From Rhodocyclaceae bacterium (GTDB lineage: Bacteria > Pseudomonadota > Gammaproteobacteria > Burkholderiales > Usitatibacteraceae), in the NCBI GenBank assembly GCA_020247545.1, contig JADCIX010000007.1:1-64000 (forward strand): 64,000 nt of DNA. The letters run 5' to 3'. The notes under the pieces are model-generated. The model had not been told where the DNA came from, made no database searches, and saw nothing but the letters and a program-made list of their open reading frames with translations. The position numbers and the translations under genes were made by a program. This document shows positions 38,646 through 47,548 of the stretch, piece by piece; the stretch's first letter is position 1; each line of letters starts with the position of its first letter.

Positions 38646-39254
38646 TTAGAAGCCACCCGTATCGAGCCACGCTTGAACTTGATCAAGCCGGTCTGATCCC
38701 CAGAATGGTTCGCCATCAACGATGATGTAGGGCGAACCAAAAACGCCTTTCTGTAGCGATGCCTCGACCTCGCGTTTGAGACGGTCCTTGACTGCCGGAT
38801 CACTGACCACTGCAAGTATTTCTTCGCGGTCCAATCCCACGTGAGCAGCGAGTTCGGCGACCTTCTCTGCGCTGGAGATATCGATACCCTGAGCAAAATA
38901 GGTGGCAAAACACGTCATGGCGAATCGATGCGCCTGCAGCGGGTCTCGATCATCGATCCAGTAGAACGCACGCGCGGCATTTTGCGTGCCGATGGGAAAC
39001 GGATCAGGTTGTTTGTATGGCACCCCCATAAATCGGGCGGTACGCCGGAAATCGCGTTCCGCGTAGGCACCCTTCAATGGCTGCGAGTTCAGTGGTGAAT
39101 TGCCACTGGCCTTGAACGCCGGCCCGAGTAGGATGGGCCGCCACTTTACGCGCCGTTCATATTTGGCACCAATCGCATTGATGCGCGTTGCGGCAAGGTA
39201 GCCGTAGGGTGAAGAAAAGTCGAAGTAGAAGTCGATGGGGTCGGATGCGGGCAT
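38646..39254 (-). CDS. 2-hydroxychromene-2-carboxylate isomerase family (DsbA-like fold)
   Basis: A kappa-class GST/DsbA-fold protein. ATG 39254 follows GGAGAG; the product is 202 residues starting MPASDPIDFYFDFSSPYGYL. The FYFDFSSPYGY active-site region, WRPILLGPAF and the cis-Pro motif GVFGSPYIIVDGEPFWGSDR are as in the isomerase of naphthalene breakdown. No other aromatic-degradation gene is nearby, so it may act as a general glutathione-dependent isomerase. Confidence 0.87.
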   Translation of the reverse strand: MPASDPIDFYFDFSSPYGYLAATRINAIGAKYERRVKWRPILLGPAFKASGNSPLNSQPLKGAYAERDFRRTARFMGVPYKQPDPFPIGTQNAARAFYWIDDRDPLQAHRFAMTCFATYFAQGIDISSAEKVAELAAHVGLDREEILAVVSDPAVKDRLKREVEASLQKGVFGSPYIIVDGEPFWGSDRLDQVQAWLDTGGF

Positions 39255-39269
39255 CGCGGCTCTCCTTGG

Positions 39270-39300
39270 AAAAAACAAAGCCGCTCAGCGAGCGGCTTTG
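39270..39300 (-). terminator. Rho-independent terminator of rne
   Basis: CAAAGCCGCT and AGCGGCTTTG form a perfect 10-bp stem around CAGCG; on the minus strand a run TGTTTTTT follows. It lies 16 nt past the rne stop and directly before the isomerase start, so it ends rne transcription. Confidence 0.9.
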
Positions 39301-39315
39301 TATGAACGTTACACA

Positions 39316-42120
39316 CTACGCTTGTGGCGGCAAATCCGGTTTGGTTTCTACCACTTGCAGCGGCTCGTTCACAACCGTGCGTTCACGACGAGGCCGCGGT
39401 GTGCTGCGACGCTGTGGCTCAATGATGGCGAGCGTGGCTTGCTGCACATTGGTTGCCGCTTTGCCGGCGTCGGTCTCGACGAACACCAGCGGCTCGTGTG
39501 TGGCACCGTTACGCTCACGGCGTCGGCGTGGTTGGCTGCGAACCGGCGTAACGTCCGGTATCTGGTCCACCGGCGCGAGGGGTGCGGTAGCCGAACTGTA
39601 GACCGTTGCCGCTGGAGCCGCCGGGGCGGTCATTGGTGAGGAAACCATCGGGGCCGGCGGCGCTGACGGTGTGGCGACCACTGCCGGCGCCGCAATCGCG
39701 CTGACCATCGGCTGTTGAACCTCTGGCACAGCAGCCGGTGCCGACACCACTGAAGGAGCCGCTGCTGGCGTCATCGAAGGCACAGCTGAGGCCGGTGCTG
39801 GCATCGCTGCTGTCGTAAACTCTGCCGCACCAACGGCTGCCGCCGGTGCGTCGTGTTGCTGAACAGTTGCGCCGTTTCTTGGCTCGCCTTGCTCGCGTCC
39901 GCCGCGTCCACGTCCGCCACGACCACGACGACGACGGCTACGGCCTTCGCCGTCTTCGCTCGTATCTGGTGGGCGTGCCTCCAGGGCAGGGCGTGGCTGC
40001 TGGGTGCGCGGTGGCGGTGCGGATTGTTCCGGCGCACCAATTGTGGCGTTCACTGACCCGTCCGGCTTGTTCTGGCGCGGTTGTTGATGACGTTCGCCAC
40101 CACCACTTCCCATAGGTGGACGGTCGCCGCGCGGTCCATTGCGACCCTCATTGCGACCCTCGGCGCGTTTGCCGTCTTTACGTTCGCCCTTGTTGCTGCG
40201 GTCATTACGATCCCCGCGATCGTTACGGCTACGCGGGCCCCGGTCGTTGCGTTCACCGCGCTCAGCGCGATTGTTTCGGTCACCGCGCCCTTCGCGGTTG
40301 CCGTCTCGCGTGTTTTTAGCGTCTTTATTGGCTTTGATGTCAACTGTCGGCGGGGTTGCCGCTGACGCAGTCTTGCCGCCGAATAGACCGACAAGACGTT
40401 TCCAAAGTGATGGTGCCGGCGTTGCCACCCTTGCCGGCGCGGACTGCAATGACGCGCGCGCCGTTTGTCGATCTTCATTTGCAGCCGACTCGGATGATAT
40501 CGGCGCGGGTTGGTCCGGGGTAATGCCCTTTACCACCGGCTCCTGCCGAGATGGTTTTGCCTCGGCCGCAGTTGGCAGCTTCATCGCAAGTTCGTCGATC
40601 GGCTTGTTGACCAGTTCGTAGGAGGCCTTGACCACGTCGAGTTTTTCCGAATCGTGACGCAGTCGTTCTATTTCGTAGTTGGGCGTTTCGATGTGGACGT
40701 TTGGAATAAGCAACACATTCACCTTGAAGCGCACTTCAATGGTGCGGATGTCTTGGCGCTTTTCATTCAAGAGGAAGGTGGCAACGTCGACCGGTACCTG
40801 GCAATGTACCGCCGCCGTACTTTCCTTCATCGCCTCCTCCTGAATGATGCGCAACACGTGCAGTGCAGAAGACGCGGTATCACGAATGTGTCCAACGCCA
40901 TGGCAGCGTGGGCACGGAATGTAGCTGGATTCTGAGAGGGCGGGTTGCAGACGCTGGCGCGACAATTCCATCAGGCCAAAACGCGAGATCTTGCCGGTTT
41001 GTACACGTGCCCGATCATGTTTGAGCGCGTCGCGCAATCGATTTTCAACTTCTCGTTGATTCTTGCTCGACTCCATATCGATGAAGTCGATCACTACCAG
41101 ACCACCGAGGTCTCGCAGGCGAAGCTGGCGAGCAATTTCGTCGGCTGCCTCGCAGTTGGTGCGAAATGCGGTTTCCTCAATGTCATGGCCTTTGGTTGCG
41201 CGTGCCGAGTTGACGTCGACAGAGACCAAGGCTTCAGTGTGGTCGATGATGATGGCACCACCGGATGGTAACGATACATCGCGGCGATACGCCGTCTCGA
41301 TTTGGTGCTCAATTTGGAATCGTGAGAACAGTGGGACGTCGTCTTTGTACAACTTCACCTTGCTGACGTTAGACGGCATGACGGTCGACATAAACGACTG
41401 CGCCTGCTCAAAAATTTCCTGGGTATCGACAAGAATTTCGCCGACATCCGGCTGGAACAGATCTCGGATCGCGCGTACCACCAAGCTCGACTCGAGATAA
41501 ATAAGCTCGGGACCCTTTACCTCGCGACCTGCGCCTTCAATGGCATCCCAGAGTTGCACCAGATAATTCATGTCCCACTGTAGCTCTTCGGCGTTGCGGC
41601 CGATACCGGCGGTACGCGCGATGATGGACATACCTTCGGGTACTTGCAACTGGTCGAGGGTCTCGCGCAATTCAGCACGGTCTTCGCCCTCGACACGTCG
41701 TGATACGCCACCGCCGCGTGGATTATTCGGCATCAGCACCAGATAACGGCCGGCCAGCGAGATGTAGGTGGTGAGAGCCGCACCCTTGTTGCCGCGTTCG
41801 TCTTTTTCAACCTGAACGAGCAGTTCCTGGCCGACGCGCAGATTCTGCGCAATCTTGCCTCGCGTTCCCTCGCCGTCTTCACCGGCGACGTATTCACGCG
41901 TCAACTCTTTGAACGGCAGGAAACCGTGGCGTTCTGCGCCGTAGTCAACAAAGATCGCTTCAAGAGATGGCTCAACCCGGGTGACTTTGGCTTTATAAAT
42001 ATTCGACTTACGTTGTTCTTGTCCTGCGTGTTCGATATCGAGGTCGACGAGCTTTTGGCCGTCGACAATTGCAACACGCAGCTCTTCGGCCTGGGTTGCG
42101 TTAAATAACATGCGCTTCAT
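39316..42120 (-). CDS. rne: Ribonuclease E
   Basis: The central endonuclease of mRNA decay and rRNA/tRNA processing. From ATG 42120 (GAAGGA upstream) it has 934 residues. The S1 domain begins near 36, magnesium-binding catalytic aspartates are Asp302 (SVDVNSA) and Asp345 (VIDFIDME), and the zinc-link is Cys403-Pro-Arg-Cys406. After about 520 come a charged scaffold-like region with runs of Arg/Asp/Asn/Gly (GDRNDRSNKGERKDGKRAEG) and then an Ala/Pro/Val-rich part ending VETKPDLPPQA. Frames on the opposite strand are shadows of this repetitive region. Confidence 0.97.
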   Translation of the reverse strand: MKRMLFNATQAEELRVAIVDGQKLVDLDIEHAGQEQRKSNIYKAKVTRVEPSLEAIFVDYGAERHGFLPFKELTREYVAGEDGEGTRGKIAQNLRVGQELLVQVEKDERGNKGAALTTYISLAGRYLVLMPNNPRGGGVSRRVEGEDRAELRETLDQLQVPEGMSIIARTAGIGRNAEELQWDMNYLVQLWDAIEGAGREVKGPELIYLESSLVVRAIRDLFQPDVGEILVDTQEIFEQAQSFMSTVMPSNVSKVKLYKDDVPLFSRFQIEHQIETAYRRDVSLPSGGAIIIDHTEALVSVDVNSARATKGHDIEETAFRTNCEAADEIARQLRLRDLGGLVVIDFIDMESSKNQREVENRLRDALKHDRARVQTGKISRFGLMELSRQRLQPALSESSYIPCPRCHGVGHIRDTASSALHVLRIIQEEAMKESTAAVHCQVPVDVATFLLNEKRQDIRTIEVRFKVNVLLIPNVHIETPNYEIERLRHDSEKLDVVKASYELVNKPIDELAMKLPTAAEAKPSRQEPVVKGITPDQPAPISSESAANEDRQTARASLQSAPARVATPAPSLWKRLVGLFGGKTASAATPPTVDIKANKDAKNTRDGNREGRGDRNNRAERGERNDRGPRSRNDRGDRNDRSNKGERKDGKRAEGRNEGRNGPRGDRPPMGSGGGERHQQPRQNKPDGSVNATIGAPEQSAPPPRTQQPRPALEARPPDTSEDGEGRSRRRRGRGGRGRGGREQGEPRNGATVQQHDAPAAAVGAAEFTTAAMPAPASAVPSMTPAAAPSVVSAPAAVPEVQQPMVSAIAAPAVVATPSAPPAPMVSSPMTAPAAPAATVYSSATAPLAPVDQIPDVTPVRSQPRRRRERNGATHEPLVFVETDAGKAATNVQQATLAIIEPQRRSTPRPRRERTVVNEPLQVVETKPDLPPQA

Positions 42121-42844
42121 GTGTAATCCTTCAAGCGCGCTTGAGCGGGGCGAAAGCCAGACTAGGGCGGAACCCAACGAGCTGCAACTTCGACGGTGCG
42201 CGCAATGCGGCGCAGCGTGGTGCAGCGATTGCTAGACACTGATGTCTTGCGCAAACGGGTGCGCAGGAGACTTCGCCTCGGCTACAGGTGGTTACAGTCG
42301 ACCAACGACATCTTCGACGTCGTAGTCGTGACCACCATGCATATTTTGTAATTTGCGCAGGTGGTATCGATTTCGGTGTGTTGAAAGCGAGGTATCACGT
42401 GTAGTTTGGTACGAGGAGCGGACCGGTTTCCCGGCAGTGTTAGGTCAATCATTGGTGCATGTGGGAGAAGATCACTGCATTCAGCCAACCACGCACTGCA
42501 AAATTCGTTTGGTTCACGCCGCCGTCTTTCTCGTCCTCGAATCTTTGGATTCTCGGCCCGAATGGCGCGCGTTGTTATGTTGTATTTCGTTTACTATCGC
42601 TACTTACCAAGCGATGCTTGCGGTGAGCGAAAACGACCGGCGTTTTCCGCGGTGAGCAGCAAGTTCTGTGACACAGGCAGTAGATTTAAAAACTGCGCGG
42701 GAAACGGATCAAACCGGACAACACGGCGATTTCTTCGCAAGATTTCGGGAAAGTGACCACGGCGATAGGACTTACCTTACATCGCCCGTAGTGACCAAGC
42801 CGGAAGACCTGCTTGTAAATCAACGAGATACCAGTATAACGCAA
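42121..42844. other. Long gap between divergent rne and rluC
   Basis: 724 nt with no convincing gene; frames at 42353-42655 and 42406-42756 lack start signals and family content. On the minus strand it should hold the promoter and leader of rne; a long leader is used for autoregulation in E. coli. A possible rluC promoter, TTGTAA (42813) and TATAAC (42835) 16 nt apart, would place transcription start at the chosen ATG. Confidence 0.5.
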
Positions 42845-43906
42845 ATGCCACTGGCCACAAAACCTTCCCTGCCCGGCCGCGTCTCGGTCGACCCCGCGGT
42901 AGACGCCTCGCAGGTTGAGCAACTCTCCATTGACGACAACCACGCTGGCCAGCGAATCGACAACTTCTTGCTTAATCGCCTCAAAGGCGTGCCGAAGAGC
43001 CACGTCTATCGCATCCTACGGTCCGGCGAGGTCCGGGTAAACAAGGGGCGAATCGATCAAACCTATCGATTGGTACTCGGCGACGTGGTGCGTGTGCCCC
43101 CTGTAAAGCTCTCGCCTGTGCAAAAGCCTAGCAACGACGGCCATCTCCAGACAAAAATTCTTGGAAAAGGCCTCCCCGCTTGGCGAATTGTTTTCGAAGA
43201 CGATGCGCTTTTGGCAATCGACAAACCGGCGGGTATGGCGGTACATGGCGGCAGCGGCATCCACCTTGGTGTCATCGAAGCGATGCGGCTGACTCGCCCG
43301 GACGCCAAGTTCCTCGAGTTGGTACATCGCCTTGATCGGGAGACGTCGGGCATCCTGCTAATTGCGAAGAAGCGCAGCGCTCTGACCGGCATGCACGCCA
43401 TGCTGCGCGGCGAAGGTAATGACGTCGAGGGTAGTTCGGGACGCATCAAGAAACATTACTACGCGCTGGTCGATGGTAACTGGCCCGACTTGCGCAAGAG
43501 TGTGCGCATCAAACTCGCCAAGTACGTCACCAAAGAAGGCGAGCGACGTGTAGCTGTTGATGAAGACGACGGTCAGGAGTCACATACGATTTTTACGCGG
43601 GTCGAACAGTTTTCCGGTGCGACGTTACTCGACTGCGACATTCGCACCGGACGCACACACCAAATACGCGTGCACTTGGCAAGCCTCGGTTACCCGATTA
43701 TCGGTGACGATAAATACGGCAATTTCGCGCTCAACAAACATGTGGCGCAGGTAAAAAATGGCGGACTAAAACGGATGTTTTTACACGCGCACTCGATTGC
43801 GTTTACACATCCAACGACGTCAGCAAAAACTGAAATCGTCGCGCCCTTGTCGCCAGATCTGTCCAAGTATTTGGACTTTCGCCGGTTGGCTGGCAAACCA
43901 AGATAG
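42845..43906 (+). CDS. rluC: 23S rRNA pseudouridine synthase RluC
   Basis: RluC makes pseudouridines at 955, 2504 and 2580 of 23S rRNA. The protein has an S4 RNA-binding domain (AGQRIDNFLLNRLKGVPKSH, residues about 34-90) and the RluA-type catalytic motif HRLDRETSG with Asp164. I chose ATG 42845, giving 353 residues; a GTG at 42668 would add 59 residues not expected for the family. No Shine-Dalgarno is obvious. It is followed by the HAD phosphatase after 7 nt. Confidence 0.92.
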   Translation: MPLATKPSLPGRVSVDPAVDASQVEQLSIDDNHAGQRIDNFLLNRLKGVPKSHVYRILRSGEVRVNKGRIDQTYRLVLGDVVRVPPVKLSPVQKPSNDGHLQTKILGKGLPAWRIVFEDDALLAIDKPAGMAVHGGSGIHLGVIEAMRLTRPDAKFLELVHRLDRETSGILLIAKKRSALTGMHAMLRGEGNDVEGSSGRIKKHYYALVDGNWPDLRKSVRIKLAKYVTKEGERRVAVDEDDGQESHTIFTRVEQFSGATLLDCDIRTGRTHQIRVHLASLGYPIIGDDKYGNFALNKHVAQVKNGGLKRMFLHAHSIAFTHPTTSAKTEIVAPLSPDLSKYLDFRRLAGKPR

Positions 43907-43913
43907 GTGGATG

Positions 43914-44564
43914 ATGAAGTATCGATTAGTGGTCTTCGACTGGGACGGTACTGTCATGGATTCGACAAGCTTGATTGCCGAGTGCATGCAACTTGCCGCG
44001 CGCGATTGCGACCTCTCACCCCCATCGACCGAGGCGGCAAAGCACATCATTGGCCTTGGCATCCGTGATTCTGTGCGGTTTTTGTTTCCCAGTCTGAATG
44101 ACGCGGGTCTTGATGTATTCGCTGAGCGATATCGTCATCACTATGTTCCGCGCGACGGAGAAGTGCGGCTCTACAAAGGTATTGAAACCGTGCTGCACGG
44201 CCTCGCGCATGATGAGCGTTTCTTGGCGGTTGCCACCGGTAAGCCAAGGCGCGGACTAGAGCGTGCGTTTGATCACTGCGGCTTACGGCATCACTTTCAC
44301 TACACCCGTTGTGCAGATGAAGGTTGGCCGAAGCCTCACCCAGATATGCTGGAAAAGCTGATGGCCTTCACTGGTGTTGAAGCCGAGCAGACCCTGATGA
44401 TCGGTGACACTATTCATGATCTGAATATGGCGGCGTCGGCTGGGTGCGATGGTTTAGGGGTAAGTTACGGCGCGCACGCACCAGAGACGTTAACGACGGT
44501 TCCGCATCGCGCCGTATTGCACACAGTTGAGGAGCTTGGTAATTGGCTGAAGCAGAACGCCTAA
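43914..44564 (+). CDS. HAD-superfamily phosphatase, phosphoglycolate phosphatase-like
   Basis: A 216-residue HAD hydrolase with motif I FDWDGTVMDS (Asp9, Asp11), motif II in VATGKPRRGLERA, motif III Lys in GWPKPHPDM and motif IV GDTIHDLNMA. Such genes next to rluC are usually annotated as Gph-like phosphatases; the real substrate is unknown. AGGTGG stands before twin ATG codons at 43911 and 43914; I use the second for spacing. It overlaps the Rieske gene. Confidence 0.85.
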   Translation: MKYRLVVFDWDGTVMDSTSLIAECMQLAARDCDLSPPSTEAAKHIIGLGIRDSVRFLFPSLNDAGLDVFAERYRHHYVPRDGEVRLYKGIETVLHGLAHDERFLAVATGKPRRGLERAFDHCGLRHHFHYTRCADEGWPKPHPDMLEKLMAFTGVEAEQTLMIGDTIHDLNMAASAGCDGLGVSYGAHAPETLTTVPHRAVLHTVEELGNWLKQNA

Positions 44565-44932
44565 TTTGTCTGCGCGAGGCGCTAGCTGACGGCGGACTCG
44601 CCAAACGGTTCGCTCTTGAAGTTGACGGTCGGACGTTGCCCGCATTTGTCGTCGCCTACGACGGGGAAGTGTTCGGGTATGTCAATTCCTGCCCACATCG
44701 CGGCACTGAACTTGACTGGCAGGCGGGTGAGGTTTTTGATGACGCAGGGGTATACTTGCTCTGTGCCACACACGGTGCGTTATTCGAGCCGGATAGCGGT
44801 CGTTGTGTCGGCGGTCCCTGTCAAGGCACCGTACTCACCAAGGTCGCCATTGAAGTCGTTGAGGGCGATGTGTTTCTGCGTACGGGACGGCTGGTACATT
44901 TGCCGGGTCAGGACTCTTCTACTCCCGCATAA
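44543..44932 (+). CDS. Rieske [2Fe-2S] ferredoxin-like protein
   Basis: A 129-residue single-domain Rieske protein. The cluster ligands are Cys50 and His52 (NSCPHRG) and Cys74 and His77 (LCATHGALF). The start is TTG 44543, inside the HAD gene end; no ATG precedes the conserved part. It is soluble, with no signal or membrane segment. Its redox partner is unknown; the HAD-Rieske-sppA order recurs in betaproteobacteria. Confidence 0.88.
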   Translation: MAEAERLICLREALADGGLAKRFALEVDGRTLPAFVVAYDGEVFGYVNSCPHRGTELDWQAGEVFDDAGVYLLCATHGALFEPDSGRCVGGPCQGTVLTKVAIEVVEGDVFLRTGRLVHLPGQDSSTPA

Positions 44933-44945
44933 CTGGATAATTTTG

Positions 44946-45983
44946 ATGGAAAACCCCACCGTCCCGGCTAAGCCCGCGGAAGTCGACAATTCACCTGCTG
45001 CACTTGCGCCACCACAAACCAGCTGGGAGCGCAGCGTTCTCGAAACACTCGCGATGGAAACACTCGCGGAACAAAAACGCACACGCCGCTGGCGTACAAT
45101 TGTTTCAATGTTGTGGTTGTCGTTTTTCGTCCTTATCCTGTTACTTGTTCTCGGCGCGACGGCAGGCAAGCAGGCCGCCTCGGGTTTGGAAAAACATACC
45201 GCACTGGTCGACTTGAAGGGTGTCATCGCGGCGGAGTCAAAAGCGTCCGCCGACAAGATCATCTCTGCTTTGCAATCTGCCTTCAAGGACAAGAACACGC
45301 AGGGTGTTGTCTTGCGTATCGATAGCCCTGGTGGTAGCCCCGTGCAGTCTGGCTACATCAACGACGAAATCAAGCGCCTGCGTGCGCTACACAAAGATAT
45401 CCCGCTTTATGTTGTGGTGCAGGACATTTGCGCATCGGGTGGTTATTACGTCGCTGTGGCGGCGGACAAGATTTTTGTGAACAAGGCCTCGATTGTCGGC
45501 TCTGTTGGTGTGTTGATGGATGGATTCGGTTTTACCGGTACCATGGATAAGCTGGGGGTTGAACGTCGTTTGGTCGCAGCGGGTTCGAACAAAGGGTTTC
45601 TGGACCCGTTCTCGCCAGTCAATCCTGAGCAGCAAAAGTTCGCGCAGCAGATGGTCAACGAGATCCACGAGCAGTTCATCAAAGTGGTTCGTGAAGGACG
45701 CGGCAAACGACTCAAAGAGACACCGGAAATGTTTTCAGGCCTAGTTTGGTCGGGCGAAAAGAGTGTCGCGTTGGGGCTGGCCGACGGTATCGGCGGACTT
45801 GACTATGTCGCTCGCGAAGTGATCAAGGCCGAGACCATCATCGACTACACGCCGGAAGATTCGTTGTCGGAACAGTTTGCGCGGCGCATTGGTGCCTCGG
45901 TAGGCGCATCCGCCTCAGACGCGCTATGGCAGTCCATCGTGACGAAGTTGTTATCGGAGCGGGCAACGCCAACCGTGCGTTGA
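44946..45983 (+). CDS. sppA: Signal peptide peptidase SppA, S49 family
   Basis: A membrane-bound serine protease that digests remnant signal peptides. From ATG 44946 it has 345 residues: a cytoplasmic start, one membrane helix at about 51-73 and the S49 domain with LRIDSPGGSPVQS and the nucleophile Ser164 in CASGGYYVA. It is the short (single-domain) form. The frame extends back to 44616, but that overlaps the Rieske gene and is not protein-like. It is 13 nt after the Rieske gene. Confidence 0.92.
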   Translation: MENPTVPAKPAEVDNSPAALAPPQTSWERSVLETLAMETLAEQKRTRRWRTIVSMLWLSFFVLILLLVLGATAGKQAASGLEKHTALVDLKGVIAAESKASADKIISALQSAFKDKNTQGVVLRIDSPGGSPVQSGYINDEIKRLRALHKDIPLYVVVQDICASGGYYVAVAADKIFVNKASIVGSVGVLMDGFGFTGTMDKLGVERRLVAAGSNKGFLDPFSPVNPEQQKFAQQMVNEIHEQFIKVVREGRGKRLKETPEMFSGLVWSGEKSVALGLADGIGGLDYVAREVIKAETIIDYTPEDSLSEQFARRIGASVGASASDALWQSIVTKLLSERATPTVR

Positions 45984-46070
45984 GGTATCTGGGCGTGCTT
46001 TTGGTTAGGCTCTTCGCGTCTGCCCCCGTTTGTCTTGCGTCTATCCCGTGTCTGCCCCGCGTATATGTCC

Positions 46071-46829
46071 TTAAGCGAGTAGCAAGAATATCGTTGGCAA
46101 CTTGTGCAGACTGGTGTTGGATGAACGCCAGTCGGCGACGGATTTTGTCCGCACTGATTCCATCGCACCGGTTAAGTCTGTTGCGATACAAAGCTGTGTG
46201 GTCGGTGAGAGTGTGGATAACAAGTCTGCCAGTAGCGCTTGATTACGGTAAGGTGTTTCGATGAACATCTGCGTCTGTTGCTGGCGTTTGGACTCGCGCT
46301 CCATATTCATGATTCGCTGTGCGCGATCAGCCTTTTCCTGCGGCAGATAGCCGTGGAATACAAAGCTCTGTCCGTTGAGTCCCGAGGCCATCAGTGCGAG
46401 TAACAGTGACGACGGACCGACCAGCGGTTTGACGGCAATGCCGGCCCGGTGGGCGGCGGCGACCACCAATGCGCCTGGGTCGGCGACCGCGGGCGCTCCC
46501 GCCTCGGAGACCAAGCCAACATCGATGCCGGCTAACAACGGTGCCAACAAACTCGCGTAGCCCGATTGTTGAGGTTGCTTGGTGTGTTTGTCTAACTCAA
46601 CGATAGAAATCTCAGCCAAGGGCCGTGTCACGCCAATCGCCTTGAGGAAGGCGCGCGCCGTTTTAGCGTTCTCGGCAATGTAGTGGGTCAATCTGATTGC
46701 CGTGGAGATAACTTGTGCCGGCATAACCTGTTGCGTGTTCTCGGCGCTCGCTGTTGTTAAGTGAGTCGGGATGAGAAACAGTGTGCCCAACTTATTATGT
46801 GTTGGTGGGGTTTGTGCAACTTCACTCAT
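46071..46829 (-). CDS. SAM-dependent methyltransferase, RsmI/tetrapyrrole-methylase type
   Basis: A 252-residue protein with the TP_methylase fold: start GTLFLIPTHL, then VGLVSEAGAPAVADPGALVV and VKPLVGPSSLLLALMASGLNGQSF, which match RsmI-type rRNA methylases. It is shorter and more diverged than true RsmI (which methylates C1402 of 16S rRNA), so the exact target is uncertain. It overlaps maf by 4 nt on the minus strand, and this pairing with maf is common in related genomes. Confidence 0.85.
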   Translation of the reverse strand: MSEVAQTPPTHNKLGTLFLIPTHLTTASAENTQQVMPAQVISTAIRLTHYIAENAKTARAFLKAIGVTRPLAEISIVELDKHTKQPQQSGYASLLAPLLAGIDVGLVSEAGAPAVADPGALVVAAAHRAGIAVKPLVGPSSLLLALMASGLNGQSFVFHGYLPQEKADRAQRIMNMERESKRQQQTQMFIETPYRNQALLADLLSTLSPTTQLCIATDLTGAMESVRTKSVADWRSSNTSLHKLPTIFLLLA

Positions 46830-47530
46830 GCAAGCACCTCAACCCCTTCAGCGGCAAGCATCGTGATCAGCGTGAGTAAAGGTAGGCCGACAAGTGCCGT
46901 GGGGTCATCACTCGTCATGGATGCAATCAAGGCTGCGCCCAAGCCTTCTGACTTTGCGCTGCCGGCGCAGTCCAATGCGTTTTCCCGGTCTAGATAGTGG
47001 CTGATGGCTTGGTCGCTGTATTCGCGCATGGTGACCGTCGTCGGCACGATTGCCTGCTGCACCCGACCGCTCTCAATATCGAAAACCGCCAGCGCGGTGT
47101 GGAAGACTACGCGTTCGCCGGACATCTTGCGGAGCTGTTCGATGGCGTTTTCCCGGCTGCCCGGCTTACCAAGCGCGGCACCGTCTAGATCTGCTACCTG
47201 ATCGGAGCCGATGACCAAACCAGAGGTGAGTCCGGTCTGCATCGCACCCGCGCGCGCCTTGGCCACCGCGAGGCGAGTCGCGGTTTCGGCGCAAGTTTCA
47301 TTCGGTAGCGGAGCCTCGTCACAATTAGGGTCCACGACGGTAAACGGCAGTTGCAGTCGCCCCAGCAGCTCCGCACGGTAGCGGGAGGTAGAGGCAAGGA
47401 TGAGTGGTTTTGCGGGCGAGGTGGAAGTCAAAATCAGGGGCAATTTCGGTTGATGACGTCGGGAATGAAGCGGCACAAGAGCACGGGAAGGCGGCGAAGG
47501 GAAAGGGTAAGTTATTGATTTTTTGAACAT
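46826..47530 (-). CDS. Maf-family nucleotide pyrophosphatase (YceF-like)
   Basis: Maf proteins hydrolyse modified or canonical nucleoside triphosphates. The core starts PLILASTSRYRAELLGRLQL, with NETCAETATRLAVAKARA, the catalytic IGSDQVADL and KSEGLGAALIAS. From ATG 47530 the product has 234 residues, about 40 more than usual; the extra N-terminus is low-complexity, and a non-ATG start nearer the core is possible. That would also leave room for a promoter, since yceD diverges only 18 nt away. Confidence 0.9.
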   Translation of the reverse strand: MFKKSITYPFPSPPSRALVPLHSRRHQPKLPLILTSTSPAKPLILASTSRYRAELLGRLQLPFTVVDPNCDEAPLPNETCAETATRLAVAKARAGAMQTGLTSGLVIGSDQVADLDGAALGKPGSRENAIEQLRKMSGERVVFHTALAVFDIESGRVQQAIVPTTVTMREYSDQAISHYLDRENALDCAGSAKSEGLGAALIASMTSDDPTALVGLPLLTLITMLAAEGVEVLA

Positions 47531-47543
47531 AAAATCATATCAT
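47515..47543 (+). promoter_or_regulatory. Candidate sigma-70 promoter for yceD-rpmF-plsX
   Basis: TTGATT (47515-47520), a 17-nt AT-rich spacer and TATCAT (47538-47543): 4 of 6 and 5 of 6 consensus. Transcription would start about at the yceD ATG (47549), implying a near-leaderless message, and the element overlaps the annotated maf start, suggesting maf starts further in. Confidence 0.4.
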
Positions 47544-47548
47544 GCCGT

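Noticed and set aside
40081-40621. Open frames opposite rne
   Set aside because: Produced by the Arg/Asp-rich repeats of the RNase E tail on the other strand.
42353-42756. Two frames upstream of rluC
   Set aside because: No ribosome site and no recognisable protein; treated as leader or intergenic sequence.
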